DNA of 64,000 nt from an uncultured Lachnospiraceae bacterium (GCA_902787715.1 CADAHQ010000001.1:248001-312000), one strand, 5' to 3'. Positions 33,304 to 43,158 are shown, counted from the first letter of the stretch. The notes: generated by a model not told the origin, from the sequence alone. A program made the numbers and translations.

Positions 33304-35361
33304 TTATTTTTCACCCTGTGAATCCGGCCGGTAACCGGTGTCGTAGACGGCGATTTCATAGACGTCGCTTCCTAAGGAATACACCTTCGAAAAGCACGCG
33401 GAAAGCACATCCTCACGAAGCTCGGGATCGTCGTTTCTTTGTCTTCTTTGGATAATCACGTAGGAAATGCCCGCGTCCTCCGCGGCCTTCTTTGCGCTCT
33501 CCGCATCCGGCGCATGCATCAAAGCATCCACATAGGGCTTTCTTGCGTCAACGTCATATCCCGCCCCTCTCGCCATGGAGATGTGGCCGTAGTAATTCTG
33601 GAATCCCGCGGCGTTGACGTTTGTGAGCACGTTGCCGGCACACAGGAACACCGTATCCTTCGTTACCCCCGCTTCCTTTGCCCAGGCAAGAAGCCCCGGC
33701 GTCACGTCTAAGGTGTAGGACTTTTTGGAGTCGCATTTTTTAAGAGTGAGGTAGCTGTCATACAGTCCGGTTCCCAGCAACGGCACCAAAAGAAGCAGCA
33801 TGCAGGCGATGCGGACCGCCGTCAGCACATTCGCCTTCTTCACGCGGATGGCATCCGCAAAGGCGATGGCGCCCTGCATCTCCAGGAGGTAAAGGGAGAA
33901 GAAAAGGTATTTGTGGTTCTGAATCATGTTCGGCGAAAGCTTCACACAGAAGCCGAACACAATCGGAAGGATCGACGCCGCAAGGAAGACCCGCTGCGCT
34001 TTCCCTCCGCGGACCGCATACAAAATAAGCAGCGGGAGCAAAAGCCCGAGCCACTCCCAGAAAAACTTTGCAACACCGACCACGGACCTGTTTTCCAGCA
34101 CATATCCGTAGGTAAGCTCCGTCCCGAAGGGGGAGCCGCTTCCTGCGAAAGCCGTAATCAAGAGCACCGTGATAAACGCCGCGCAAAGCCCCGAAAAGGC
34201 AAATGCCAACTGTTCTCTGGAGAACCACATGAGCACGAACAATATAAGCAGCGCCGCAATCACGGCGTGACCGCTCACGTACCCCGTAAGTCCTAAAAAG
34301 ATGCCCGCGTACACCGCGGTTCCCGCCTGGGAGCGCCCCGTGATGGTCATGTGCTTTTTAAACACAGCCACGAGGTACTCTTTTCCCTTTGCGGTCTTCC
34401 TAATCTCCGCTCTCTCCTCCGCCCCCTTGATGACGTAGGGAAGGAAAAGACTGATGACGAAAAATGCAACCGCCATTCCGAAAATCAGGTGTCGCTGGTT
34501 CACAAGGGTGTTTACGCCGTACAAGCCCCACCATTCATAGTCGGTCTTCCCGAGGTACTGCTCGTTGGTGCGAAGCGCCCGGGAAAGGTTCCCTGCATTT
34601 TCCCGCACAAAGCGATAGATGCCGAGGGACGAGCGGAAGGTGACAAAGAGCCACACCAGATGGCAGACATTCTTCCTGCCGCAAAGGCGGAAGAAGCACT
34701 CAAAGATTGCGCAGTACATGGCAAGCATCGCAAGGACGCTGGGCACATTGTATGCAAAGTCGATACGCATCCCGAGGAACTCCAGATTCCCCGCAAAAAA
34801 ATCAAAGAAGAAATGGTACCGCATGCCGGCTCCCGTAAAAAGCGGATACTGCACGGGGACGCTTTGCCACTCCGAGACAGACCGGATGAGATTTACATGC
34901 AGGGAAAAGTCTTCCGCCACCGGCGACCCTAAAATCATCTGCCCGGAGATTACGCGGAAGCTTGCAATCATCATGACACTTGCGAAGGAAATCGATGCCG
35001 CGAGATACAGCATCTCGCTGGCCGTAGGCCGAAGCTGCTTAAGAAGCGGCTTGAATTTGACGTGATTTCGAAAGCGGAGAATGACAAGAACCGATGCAAC
35101 GGGAAGAACGGTCATCACGATGAGATTTGCGTATGTAAGCGGTTTTTCGGTGTGTGCAAACAAACGGGCGACCGCGTACGTAAGCCATCCCTGCGTCAGG
35201 ATTCCGGCGATGAGACTCGCCGGATACAACGCAAAGAACGGATTGCGCGTACGCTCTCCCGCTACGGTGAGAATCTTCCTCTGCATGACGCGGGGAAGGA
35301 TCGCAATCACAATGGCAAAGCCCGTCAGAAGGCACTCTGCCAGATACAATAGTCCGATCAT
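33304..35361 (-). CDS. Multi-pass membrane protein, GT-C-like
   Basis: 685 aa, not recognised as a named family. At least 11-13 hydrophobic segments cover residues 1-540; the last ~130 residues are soluble. The loop after the fourth or fifth segment (VQYPLFTGAGMRYHFFFDFF) recalls the arrangement in DUF2298/GT-C membrane glycosyltransferases, which use lipid-phosphate sugars; this is inference from layout only. The C-terminal part (TPGLLAWAKEAGVTKDTVFL, VDALMHAPDAESAKKAAEDA) resembles the soluble tails of such proteins. The ATG overlaps the polC stop by 4 nt, so it is translated in step with the replicase gene. Confidence 0.75.
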   Translation of the reverse strand: MIGLLYLAECLLTGFAIVIAILPRVMQRKILTVAGERTRNPFFALYPASLIAGILTQGWLTYAVARLFAHTEKPLTYANLIVMTVLPVASVLVILRFRNHVKFKPLLKQLRPTASEMLYLAASISFASVMMIASFRVISGQMILGSPVAEDFSLHVNLIRSVSEWQSVPVQYPLFTGAGMRYHFFFDFFAGNLEFLGMRIDFAYNVPSVLAMLAMYCAIFECFFRLCGRKNVCHLVWLFVTFRSSLGIYRFVRENAGNLSRALRTNEQYLGKTDYEWWGLYGVNTLVNQRHLIFGMAVAFFVISLFLPYVIKGAEERAEIRKTAKGKEYLVAVFKKHMTITGRSQAGTAVYAGIFLGLTGYVSGHAVIAALLILFVLMWFSREQLAFAFSGLCAAFITVLLITAFAGSGSPFGTELTYGYVLENRSVVGVAKFFWEWLGLLLPLLILYAVRGGKAQRVFLAASILPIVFGFCVKLSPNMIQNHKYLFFSLYLLEMQGAIAFADAIRVKKANVLTAVRIACMLLLLVPLLGTGLYDSYLTLKKCDSKKSYTLDVTPGLLAWAKEAGVTKDTVFLCAGNVLTNVNAAGFQNYYGHISMARGAGYDVDARKPYVDALMHAPDAESAKKAAEDAGISYVIIQRRQRNDDPELREDVLSACFSKVYSLGSDVYEIAVYDTGYRPDSQGEK

Positions 35362-38300
35362 ACCATTTCTCCGAAGAAGTCCGTGAGTCGCATCTGGTTG
35401 GATTCCTGCAAATCGGAAATCACGCCCACCTGGGAAAGAAGGTCGGTGACGCTGGCGCCCACATGGCAGCGGTTGCGGAGATCTTCCTTCGAGAGGAAGG
35501 GATCGTTCGCATCCGCCTCCGCCTCAATCGCCGCGGCTGCAACGCCGCCCAGACCGCCGATGGCCGTCAGGGAAGGCATGATTTTGCCGTCAATCACCTG
35601 GAATTTGGTGGCCTTTGCGCGGTAGATGTCGATGGGCATGAAATCAAAACCTCTCGCATACATCTCCTGCACAAGGCGCATATCCTTCAGCTGCCCCTGT
35701 TCCTTCTCGGACAGCATATACTCCTTCTGCTTGCTGTTGCTTCTGCGGTTGTACTCCTTCATGATCTTCTCAAGCTTTTCTTTTCCCATGGCCATCAGCT
35801 CATAGTCAAAGTTGTTGGCGCGGATGGAGAAGTAAGCCGCATAGTACATAAGCGGCAGATACAGCTTAAAGTAGGCAACGCGGAACGCCATCATGACGTA
35901 GGCACACGCGTGGGCCTTCGGGAACATGTATTTAATCTGCTTACAGGACCATATATACCAGTCGGGAATGTTGTGTTCCTTCATCTCCTGCTCCCACTCA
36001 GGCGTCAGGCCCTTGCCCTTGCGGACCTTCTCCATGATGCTGAAGGCATCCTTGTTGGGAATGCCCATGGCAATCAGGAATGTCATGATATCGTCGCGGG
36101 TACAGATGGCCGTGGAGAGGGTGCATTTGCCGTCGTGAATCAGATCCTGGGTATTGTTGGTCCACACATCGGTTCCGTGGGACAGGCCGGAGATTCGAAT
36201 CATGTCCGAAAAGCTTCGGGGCTGGGTCTCCAAAAGCATCTTGATAACGAAGTTCGTGCCAAGCTCAGGAAGCCCTAAACTTCCCGTCTCGCAGCCGCCG
36301 ATCTGGTCCGGCGTGATGCCTAAGGCCTCGGTACTGTACATTAAGGAGATCACCTTCGGATCGTCCATCGGAAGCGTTTTAACATCGATTCCGGAGAGGT
36401 CCTCAAGCATTCGGATCATGGTGGGATCTTCGTGTCCCAGAATATCCAGTTTCAGGAGGTTATGATCAATCTTGTGGTAATCGAAGTGGGTCGTCACAGT
36501 GTCGGTGGTCATATCGTTCGCCGGATGCTGGATGGGCGTAAACGTGTCGATCTCCTCCCCATGGGGCAAAACGATGATTCCGCCGGGGTGCTGGCCCGTA
36601 GTCCGGCGCACACCGACACAGCCGAGGACGATACGGTCAATCTCCGCGGTCCGCTTGGTGATGCCGTGCTCCTCGTAGTATTTCTTGATATAGCCGAAGG
36701 CGGTCTTGTCTGCAAGGGTGCCGACAGTACCGGCGCGGAAGGTGTGGCCTTTGCCGAACAAAACTTCGGTGTACGCATGGGCCTTGCTCTGGTATTCGCT
36801 CGAAAAATTCAAATCGATATCGGGCTCCTTGTCTCCGTAGAACCCCAGGAACGTCTCAAAGGGGATGTTCTGTCCGTCCTTGGTGAGCTTCCGCCCGCAG
36901 TTCGGACAATCCCGGTCCGGAAGGTCGAAGCCGGACTTCAATGCATAGGCCTTCACTTCCTCCGAGTCGAAGTCCGTATAATGGCAGTGCTTGCAGAAGT
37001 AGTGGGCCGGCAGCGGGTTCACCTCGGTGATTCCGGCCATGGTGGCCACGAAGGACGAGCCCACACTGCCTCGGGAACCCACGAGATAGCCGTCATCGTT
37101 GGAATGCTTCACGAGGCGCTGTGCAATGATATACATGACGGCAAAGCCGTTGTTGATGATGGAATTGAGCTCCTTCTCCAGTCGGTTCGATACAATCTCC
37201 GGAAGCTCGTCGCCGTACCAGCTGCGGGCGGTGTTGTAGCAGATCTCGCGAAGCTCGGAATCGGAATTCTCGATGACCGGGGGGCATTTGTCGGGGCGAA
37301 CCGGGTCGATCTTCTCGATCATGGCGTTGACGCGGTTCGGATTTTCCACAACCACTTCATAGGCCTTGGCCGCCGGAAGATACGTGAATTCCTCAAGCAT
37401 CTCCTCGGTGGTGCGGTAATAAAGCGGCGGCTGGCGGTCGGCGTCCTCATAGCCCTTTCCGGCCATGATGATGCGGCGGTAAATCTCATCCTCGGGATTT
37501 AAGAAATGCACGTCACAGGTGGCGATGCACATCTTCCCGTGAGCGTCCGCCAGGTCCACGATGCGCTTGTTGAGGGCGGCGAGATCGTCGTATCCCTTCA
37601 CCTGGGGAATCTTCTCGTCATCAATCATGTAGGCGTTGTTTCCCAGGGGCTGAATCTCGTAGTAGTCGTAAAAATCACTGATTCGCTTGATCTCCGCCTC
37701 GGGCTTATCAAACAAAATCGCGCGGAACAGCTCTCCCGCCTCGCAGGCGGAACCGATGATCAGACCCTCGCGCATGCTCCGAAGAAGGCTCTTCGGAATT
37801 CTCGGGCGGGCATGGTAAAAGAACTCCGTGTGCGACCGCGACACGAGGCGATACAGATTGTTTCTTCCCACATCGTTTTTGCAAAGAAGAATAATGTGGT
37901 AGCTCGGAAGACGCTTGATTTCCTCAGCGTCTGCCACCAGATCAAGGGGCGAGCCGTCGGGCTTTGTGACGCCCTCGTCGTCCACGATATATCCTTCCAT
38001 GCCGTAGATAATCTTAAACTTCTTATATGCGGCAAGCTTTGCCTCGTCATCCCCGAACTTCTTCGGGTCAATGGCATGTGCCGCGTCCACGAAGGACTGC
38101 ACCACACCGTGGTCCGTGATGGCGATGGCGGGATGTCCCCATTCGAAGGCGCGCTTCACGATTGTGGCCGTGTCCACCACGGCGTCCATATCGCTCATCT
38201 GGGTGTGGCAATGCAGCTCCACGCGCTTCTTCTCCGCGGTATCCTTCCGCTTCAGCCGAAAATCCTCCGACCTGCGGATGCCGTACACGCGGGTAATGGT

Positions 38301-39326
38301 AAGCTCGCGGGAGTATTTGTCGTCCTCGGTCTCGCCGTTAAGGATGACAAATGCACCCTCCTTAATATCCTTCAGAAGTTCCTCCGCTTCCTCCGTGGGG
38401 GTGTAGAGCTTCACGGCGATGGAGTCCTCAAAATCGGTGATGTTGAAGGTGACCATCGTCTTTGTTGCCGGCTTTTTCTCGCCCTCCTCGGGTGCATTTC
38501 TCGGGGCCAGCTCGCGGCTGTCCACGTGGAATATCTGGCCGCGGATGGTAACCTTCTGGTATGGGAACTGTACGTCCGAAAGGGACGTAAATGTGTCAAA
38601 TTCAAAGGCTTTTCCGTAGAAGATCGCCGGATCGGCAGGCGCCTTCTTGCGGCGGAAGGAGGCATTTTCCTTGGGCTCCTCCGGCACGGGCTTCGCCTCT
38701 TTCTTGATGAGGTCGGCAGGCTTCCGGTCTCTCGACGGTTCAAACGCCTTTGCCCGTTTGTGAAGGACTCTTGCGATGTGCTCCTCCTCGGTGTAGGTGC
38801 GTTCGTGGGCATAGGATTCCGTCAGATCCTCCGACTCCTCGTAGCGGATTCCCGCCTGCGGGAAACGGTCCGACCAGAACCGGAGGCGCGCGTTAAATTC
38901 CGTCAAAAACTCCTCCTGCAGGGCGCGGTAGAGGCCGTTGTTCGGAAGGCTTAAGAGTATCTTCCCGTCCCCGGAGGAAACCTTGGCTTCCGAGAGAAGA
39001 TACCGAAAGCTCTGGTGATATTCGCAGGTAAACTGGTCCGCAATCAGAGAAAGCAAAAGGTCTCTCGCTTCCTCCTCGTTCCCTTCCTCGATGCACGCAA
39101 AACGGACCCGAATGCGGACATGCCGCCCCGAGTCAGCGAAAACCTGTTCCTCTAAACATTGTGCAAGCCTCTGCAGCACCGTAAAGGGAATCATGTCCCG
39201 ACTGTTGGCGTAGACGGTGATCACTCCCGCGGAGCTCGCCGTCATCCGTTCAATGTCGAGGTCCCGAATCTGCGATACGATGTGCGCATCCGGCTGAAAT
39301 TCTTCAAATACTTCAAAAACGTTCAT
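35358..39326 (-). CDS. polC: PolC-type DNA polymerase III alpha subunit lacking the exonuclease insert
   Basis: 1322 aa, about 110 shorter than the usual 1430-1450. The order is N-terminal domain, OB domain (about 255-350), PHP domain (about 365-620), polymerase core with catalytic Asp residues in DKEPDIDLNF (D836, D838), a zinc region (CKHCHY, CPNCGRK) and a C-terminal HhH/duplex-binding region. In B. subtilis PolC a DnaQ-type exonuclease (VVFDVETTG) interrupts PHP; no such sequence exists here, and PHP runs unbroken from GMEGY (E444) to YHIILL (H477). All nine canonical PHP metal ligands can be placed: H372, H374, D381, H406, E444, H477, C528, D605, H607. It sits at the end of the uppS-cdsA-dxr-rseP-ispG-polC series, as in other Firmicutes. 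Confidence 0.93.
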   Translation of the reverse strand: MNVFEVFEEFQPDAHIVSQIRDLDIERMTASSAGVITVYANSRDMIPFTVLQRLAQCLEEQVFADSGRHVRIRVRFACIEEGNEEEARDLLLSLIADQFTCEYHQSFRYLLSEAKVSSGDGKILLSLPNNGLYRALQEEFLTEFNARLRFWSDRFPQAGIRYEESEDLTESYAHERTYTEEEHIARVLHKRAKAFEPSRDRKPADLIKKEAKPVPEEPKENASFRRKKAPADPAIFYGKAFEFDTFTSLSDVQFPYQKVTIRGQIFHVDSRELAPRNAPEEGEKKPATKTMVTFNITDFEDSIAVKLYTPTEEAEELLKDIKEGAFVILNGETEDDKYSRELTITRVYGIRRSEDFRLKRKDTAEKKRVELHCHTQMSDMDAVVDTATIVKRAFEWGHPAIAITDHGVVQSFVDAAHAIDPKKFGDDEAKLAAYKKFKIIYGMEGYIVDDEGVTKPDGSPLDLVADAEEIKRLPSYHIILLCKNDVGRNNLYRLVSRSHTEFFYHARPRIPKSLLRSMREGLIIGSACEAGELFRAILFDKPEAEIKRISDFYDYYEIQPLGNNAYMIDDEKIPQVKGYDDLAALNKRIVDLADAHGKMCIATCDVHFLNPEDEIYRRIIMAGKGYEDADRQPPLYYRTTEEMLEEFTYLPAAKAYEVVVENPNRVNAMIEKIDPVRPDKCPPVIENSDSELREICYNTARSWYGDELPEIVSNRLEKELNSIINNGFAVMYIIAQRLVKHSNDDGYLVGSRGSVGSSFVATMAGITEVNPLPAHYFCKHCHYTDFDSEEVKAYALKSGFDLPDRDCPNCGRKLTKDGQNIPFETFLGFYGDKEPDIDLNFSSEYQSKAHAYTEVLFGKGHTFRAGTVGTLADKTAFGYIKKYYEEHGITKRTAEIDRIVLGCVGVRRTTGQHPGGIIVLPHGEEIDTFTPIQHPANDMTTDTVTTHFDYHKIDHNLLKLDILGHEDPTMIRMLEDLSGIDVKTLPMDDPKVISLMYSTEALGITPDQIGGCETGSLGLPELGTNFVIKMLLETQPRSFSDMIRISGLSHGTDVWTNNTQDLIHDGKCTLSTAICTRDDIMTFLIAMGIPNKDAFSIMEKVRKGKGLTPEWEQEMKEHNIPDWYIWSCKQIKYMFPKAHACAYVMMAFRVAYFKLYLPLMYYAAYFSIRANNFDYELMAMGKEKLEKIMKEYNRRSNSKQKEYMLSEKEQGQLKDMRLVQEMYARGFDFMPIDIYRAKATKFQVIDGKIMPSLTAIGGLGGVAAAAIEAEADANDPFLSKEDLRNRCHVGASVTDLLSQVGVISDLQESNQMRLTDFFGEMV

Positions 39327-39374
39327 CCGTATTCTCTCTTACATCCGAACTCTCTGTCCCCTGCAATACTCCGC

Positions 39375-40439
39375 TTATTTTCCGGGTTTCTCCGCGCGGA
39401 TTCTGCACAGCTCCTCTTCCAAAGCCGGCAACAGCGCGTCCTCCGGCATCTTGGCGACAATCTCGCCCTTACGGAACAAAAGCCCCTCTCCGTCGCCTCC
39501 TGCGATGCCCAGGTCCGCCTCTCTCGCTTCCCCGGGACCGTTGACGACACAGCCCATCACGGCCACCTTGATGTCCAGGTCGTCGAACCGCTCAACCAAA
39601 GCCTCGGCACGGCTTGCAAGGCCGATCAAATCAATCTTCGTGCGTCCGCAGGTCGGGCATGAAACAAGCTCGATGCCGCCTTTGCGAAGGCCCAACGTCT
39701 TCAGAATGCGCTTTGCGGAGCGCACCTCTTCCTCCGGGCTGCCCGTTAAGGAAACGCGGATGGTATCGCCGATTCCCTCGTGCAGCAGGATTCCCAGGCC
39801 GATGGAGGATTTGATGTTTCCGGCCCAGACGGAGCCGGCCTCCGTGATTCCCACATGGAGAGGATAATCCGTAAGGGCCGCGATGCGCTCATGGGCCTCC
39901 ACGCACAAAAGCACATCCGAAGATTTTATGCTGATGACAATGTTTTCGAAGGAAAGCTTCTCGAGCTCGCGAACCTTCATCATCGCGCTTTCCACAAGGC
40001 CTTCCGCCGTAACGCCGCCGTATCTTTCGATTAAACTCTTCTCTAACGAGCCGCTGTTGACGCCGACGCGAATCGGAATTCCGGCCTCCGCCGCCTTCGC
40101 CACAACCGCCGCAACCCTCGAAGGATCACCGATATTGCCGGGGTTGATGCGGATCTTGTCCGCCCCTGCCTCGATGGCCGCGATAGCCAGCCGGTAATCG
40201 AAATGAATGTCGGCGACAAGAGGAATCCGGATCTGCTTCTTAATCTCCCGGACGGCCTCCGCAGCCTCCGGTGTGGGCACGGCAACGCGGATGATATCGC
40301 ATCCGAGGTCCGTAAGGCGCGAAATCTGCGCAACGGTGGCCGCAACATCTTCCGTCTTTGTGTTGCACATGGACTGAATCAGAATGGGATTGCCGCCGCC
40401 GATGACGCGGTCGCCGATTTTCACTGCTCTGGTTTTCAT
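39375..40439 (-). CDS. ispG: 4-hydroxy-3-methylbut-2-enyl-diphosphate synthase
   Basis: 354 aa. TIM-barrel start (VKIGDRVIGGGNPILIQSMC), LVADIHFDYRLAIAAIEAGA, and the iron-sulfur cysteines in ELVSCPTCGRTKIDL and VMGCVVNGPGEA identify the GcpE enzyme of the MEP isoprenoid pathway. The frame extends one TTG codon further; the ATG at 40439 has GGAGG five bases upstream. It is flanked by rseP and polC and shares a pathway with dxr two genes upstream. Confidence 0.96.
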   Translation of the reverse strand: MKTRAVKIGDRVIGGGNPILIQSMCNTKTEDVAATVAQISRLTDLGCDIIRVAVPTPEAAEAVREIKKQIRIPLVADIHFDYRLAIAAIEAGADKIRINPGNIGDPSRVAAVVAKAAEAGIPIRVGVNSGSLEKSLIERYGGVTAEGLVESAMMKVRELEKLSFENIVISIKSSDVLLCVEAHERIAALTDYPLHVGITEAGSVWAGNIKSSIGLGILLHEGIGDTIRVSLTGSPEEEVRSAKRILKTLGLRKGGIELVSCPTCGRTKIDLIGLASRAEALVERFDDLDIKVAVMGCVVNGPGEAREADLGIAGGDGEGLLFRKGEIVAKMPEDALLPALEEELCRIRAEKPGK

Positions 40440-40451
40440 CAAAACCTCCGG

Positions 40452-41909
40452 TTACAGCGCTCCGAGAACGCCGAAGAAAACGTTGGTAATATCGTTAAAC
40501 AGAATAAATACCATAAGAAGCATCAACAAAACGAAGCCCGCCAGGGTCACATAGCCCTCGACCTTCGGATTTACCGGCTTCCCGCGAACTGCCTCGATCA
40601 AAAGGAACAAAAGCCGCCCGCCGTCCAGCGCGGGAATCGGAAGAAGGTTCATGACACCGAGGTTGGCACTCAAAAGGATTGCCCAGTTGATGAGATTTAG
40701 GAATGCATACAGCATGCCGTCCGTGTGATAGCTCTCGTCCACCACGTTGCTCATCTCGCTGACAACGCGAACCGCGCCGCCCACATCCTGCCGCTTCGCC
40801 TTGCCCTGAATGAGGAATTTCAAGCTCTTCACGGTGGCCTTCATCCAGTACTCGACCTCGATGAAGCCGTATTTGACGACCGAGAGAACCCCCGACTTTT
40901 CGCGGTAGTTGATGTTGTACTCAAAGCCGAGCTCCCGAGTCTCCGACAGCACCGGATACACGGTGAACTCCCCTTCCTTACCATCTCTTTCGACGACAAA
41001 TACAACCTTCTTCTCGGACAGCGGATTCTCCTGGATGTACGCCTGGAACTCCTCGGGCGTCGCTATATCAACACCGTTGATTTTCTTTACGATATCCCCA
41101 GCCTGAAGTCCCGCCTCCGCGGCAGCGCCGCCGACAGCGTCCAGCTTCATGGGAAGATGGCCGTTCTGCTGGTTTAAGGTATAGGTGATACCGCACAGAT
41201 ACCGGCGGTTCAGCTTCGTGTCATACTCTCCGGTGTAGGTCTTTCCGTCGCGCTCAAAGGTGATGGTAATATGCTCCGGAACGCCGTCCAGGTTCTCATA
41301 CAGCGCGAGATCCCGGCCGATGCGAATGGTATGATTGTCATAGGAAGTAATGATATCTCCGGGCTGAAGTCCGGTCTTCATCACCACATCGTCACTGACT
41401 CGCAGCACGTAGGCAGTGTCGTGGCCGATGGTCCCTAAGATGATGCAGGCAAGCAAAAACGCAAGAATAAAATTGAAAAACGGACCTGCGAAGACGATAC
41501 TGATTCGTTGCCATACGCCTTTGCTTCGGAACGAACCTTCATCGTCATCGTGCTCCTCTGCGGTCTCTTTCTCCTTCTCCTCCGCAGCCGCTTCCGCGTC
41601 GGTCTCCGCCGCTTCCTGTATCGCCTCGTCCTCGCCGAGCATTAAGCAGGAACCGCCGAAGGGCAACAGTTTGATGGACCACCGCGTCCCGCGGATCTTC
41701 TTCGACACAAGCCGCGGGCCCATACCGAGGGAGAACTCCTTCACCGTCACGCCGTTGATCCGCGCAAGCAGAAAATGCCCGAATTCATGAAAGCAGATGA
41801 CAACGCCGATCATGAAGATGGACAGCAAAATGTTCAGATGCCCCGTAGCGACCAGTGCGACGATCGCCGCAATCATCAAAACCGCTCCGAAGATGGTGTT
41901 ACGTTTCAT
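40452..41909 (-). CDS. rseP: RIP (site-2) metalloprotease
   Basis: 485 aa, longer than the usual 340-430. The zinc motif HEFGH is at residues 41-45 in the first membrane helix, a PDZ domain lies at about 250-320 (GLQAGDIVKKINGVDIATPE), and the second catalytic motif NLLPIPALDGGRLLF near residue 415. It cleaves membrane proteins such as anti-sigma factors within the bilayer. An extra, highly acidic stretch (residues 93-125, EDEAIQEAAETDAEAAAEEK and onward) replaces a short loop before the second helix and explains most of the extra length. Confidence 0.93.
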   Translation of the reverse strand: MKRNTIFGAVLMIAAIVALVATGHLNILLSIFMIGVVICFHEFGHFLLARINGVTVKEFSLGMGPRLVSKKIRGTRWSIKLLPFGGSCLMLGEDEAIQEAAETDAEAAAEEKEKETAEEHDDDEGSFRSKGVWQRISIVFAGPFFNFILAFLLACIILGTIGHDTAYVLRVSDDVVMKTGLQPGDIITSYDNHTIRIGRDLALYENLDGVPEHITITFERDGKTYTGEYDTKLNRRYLCGITYTLNQQNGHLPMKLDAVGGAAAEAGLQAGDIVKKINGVDIATPEEFQAYIQENPLSEKKVVFVVERDGKEGEFTVYPVLSETRELGFEYNINYREKSGVLSVVKYGFIEVEYWMKATVKSLKFLIQGKAKRQDVGGAVRVVSEMSNVVDESYHTDGMLYAFLNLINWAILLSANLGVMNLLPIPALDGGRLLFLLIEAVRGKPVNPKVEGYVTLAGFVLLMLLMVFILFNDITNVFFGVLGAL

Positions 41910-41930
41910 ACTTCCTCCCCAACAAAAAAA

Positions 41931-43124
41931 TTACCTTCCCGCAAGAAAGTCTACCGTCCACTGCTCCGCCGCCAGCACTTCGGCAAGCGTCGGCGCAACC
42001 GTCACCGTGTGGGCGGAAACGGCGTCGGCAATGGCGTCGGCGATATCCGTAAATGCCCCGATGCCCTGAAGGAACCGGGCCACCGCCCACTCATTTGCCG
42101 CGTTATATACCACGGGAAGCGTGCTTCCCGTCTGTTGTCCGTATTCAGCGTCCCTGCGAAGCACCTCCATCGCAAGGGCAAGCGCCGGAAAATTATCCGT
42201 ATCCGGCGGGAAAAAGCTGAGCTCCCGCACCGCGAACAAATCCAGCTGGGAAGCAATCTGCGGCGCCCGCTCCGGATAGAGAATCGCGTACTCTATCGGA
42301 AGCCGCATGTCCGGCGTTCCCATCTGCCCGACCACCGCGCCGTCCACAAATTCCACCGCGGAATGCAGTACGCTCTGCGGGTGGATCACGACCTGAATCT
42401 GGGAGGGCTTAAGCCCGAACAGCCAGCGTGCCTCCATCATCTCAAGGCCCTTATTCACCATGGTAGCGGAGTCGATGGTAATCTTCTTTCCCATGGACCA
42501 GTTCGGGTGCTTCAACGCATCCTCGCAGGTGAAACTTCTCATCTGCTCCTTCGTGCAACCGCGGAACGGTCCGCCGGAAGCCGTCAAAAGAATCCGCTTT
42601 ACGTAGGGATTACCGCCAAAGAATGCACTCCGCTCCCCGGGAACCGTCTGCAGCGCCTGAAAAATCGCCGAGTGCTCGCTGTCGATGGGATACAGGGAAA
42701 CCCCGTGCTTCTTAAGAAGCGGAACGATGATATGTCCCGCCGTCACAAGGGTCTCTTTGTTTGCAAGAGCAATCTCTTTCCCCGCTTCAATGGCCGCAAC
42801 CGTGGGACGAACACCGATCATTCCCACAAGGGCCACAACCGTCATCGTCGCATCGGCTGCCGTTGCGCATTCAAGAAGCCCTTCCATTCCGGTAACAACG
42901 GTAACCGGCAGGTCGGAAAGCCTTTCGCGAAGCTCTTCGGCTTTATTTTCATCATAGATGCACACAAGACCCGGACGGAACTCCCGGGTCTGCTGTTCCA
43001 GTAAATCGACATTGGATTTCGCAGTTAACGCCGTTACCTGCAAAGTCTCCGGGAATCTGCGAACGAGCTCTAAGGTCTGGCGACCGATGGAACCCGTGGA
43101 TCCCAGGATGGAAAGACGCTTCAT
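41931..43124 (-). CDS. dxr: 1-deoxy-D-xylulose-5-phosphate reductoisomerase
   Basis: 397 aa. NADPH-binding start MKRLSILGSTGSIGRQTLEL, then VALVGMIGVRPTVAAIEAGK, LANKETLVTAG, PIDSEHSAIFQAL, and LTASGGPFRG define Dxr (IspC), the committed step of the MEP pathway. The ATG at 43124 has AGGAG four to five bases upstream; an alternative seven codons upstream lacks a site. It lies between cdsA and rseP as usual. Confidence 0.96.
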   Translation of the reverse strand: MKRLSILGSTGSIGRQTLELVRRFPETLQVTALTAKSNVDLLEQQTREFRPGLVCIYDENKAEELRERLSDLPVTVVTGMEGLLECATAADATMTVVALVGMIGVRPTVAAIEAGKEIALANKETLVTAGHIIVPLLKKHGVSLYPIDSEHSAIFQALQTVPGERSAFFGGNPYVKRILLTASGGPFRGCTKEQMRSFTCEDALKHPNWSMGKKITIDSATMVNKGLEMMEARWLFGLKPSQIQVVIHPQSVLHSAVEFVDGAVVGQMGTPDMRLPIEYAILYPERAPQIASQLDLFAVRELSFFPPDTDNFPALALAMEVLRRDAEYGQQTGSTLPVVYNAANEWAVARFLQGIGAFTDIADAIADAVSAHTVTVAPTLAEVLAAEQWTVDFLAGR

Positions 43125-43158
43125 GATTCTCCTCTCAAAGGGCATTTGCCGCCCTCAC

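Noticed and set aside
37506-38954. Plus-strand open frame of 482 codons opposite polC
   Set aside because: Antisense shadow inside polC; no family features and no start signals.
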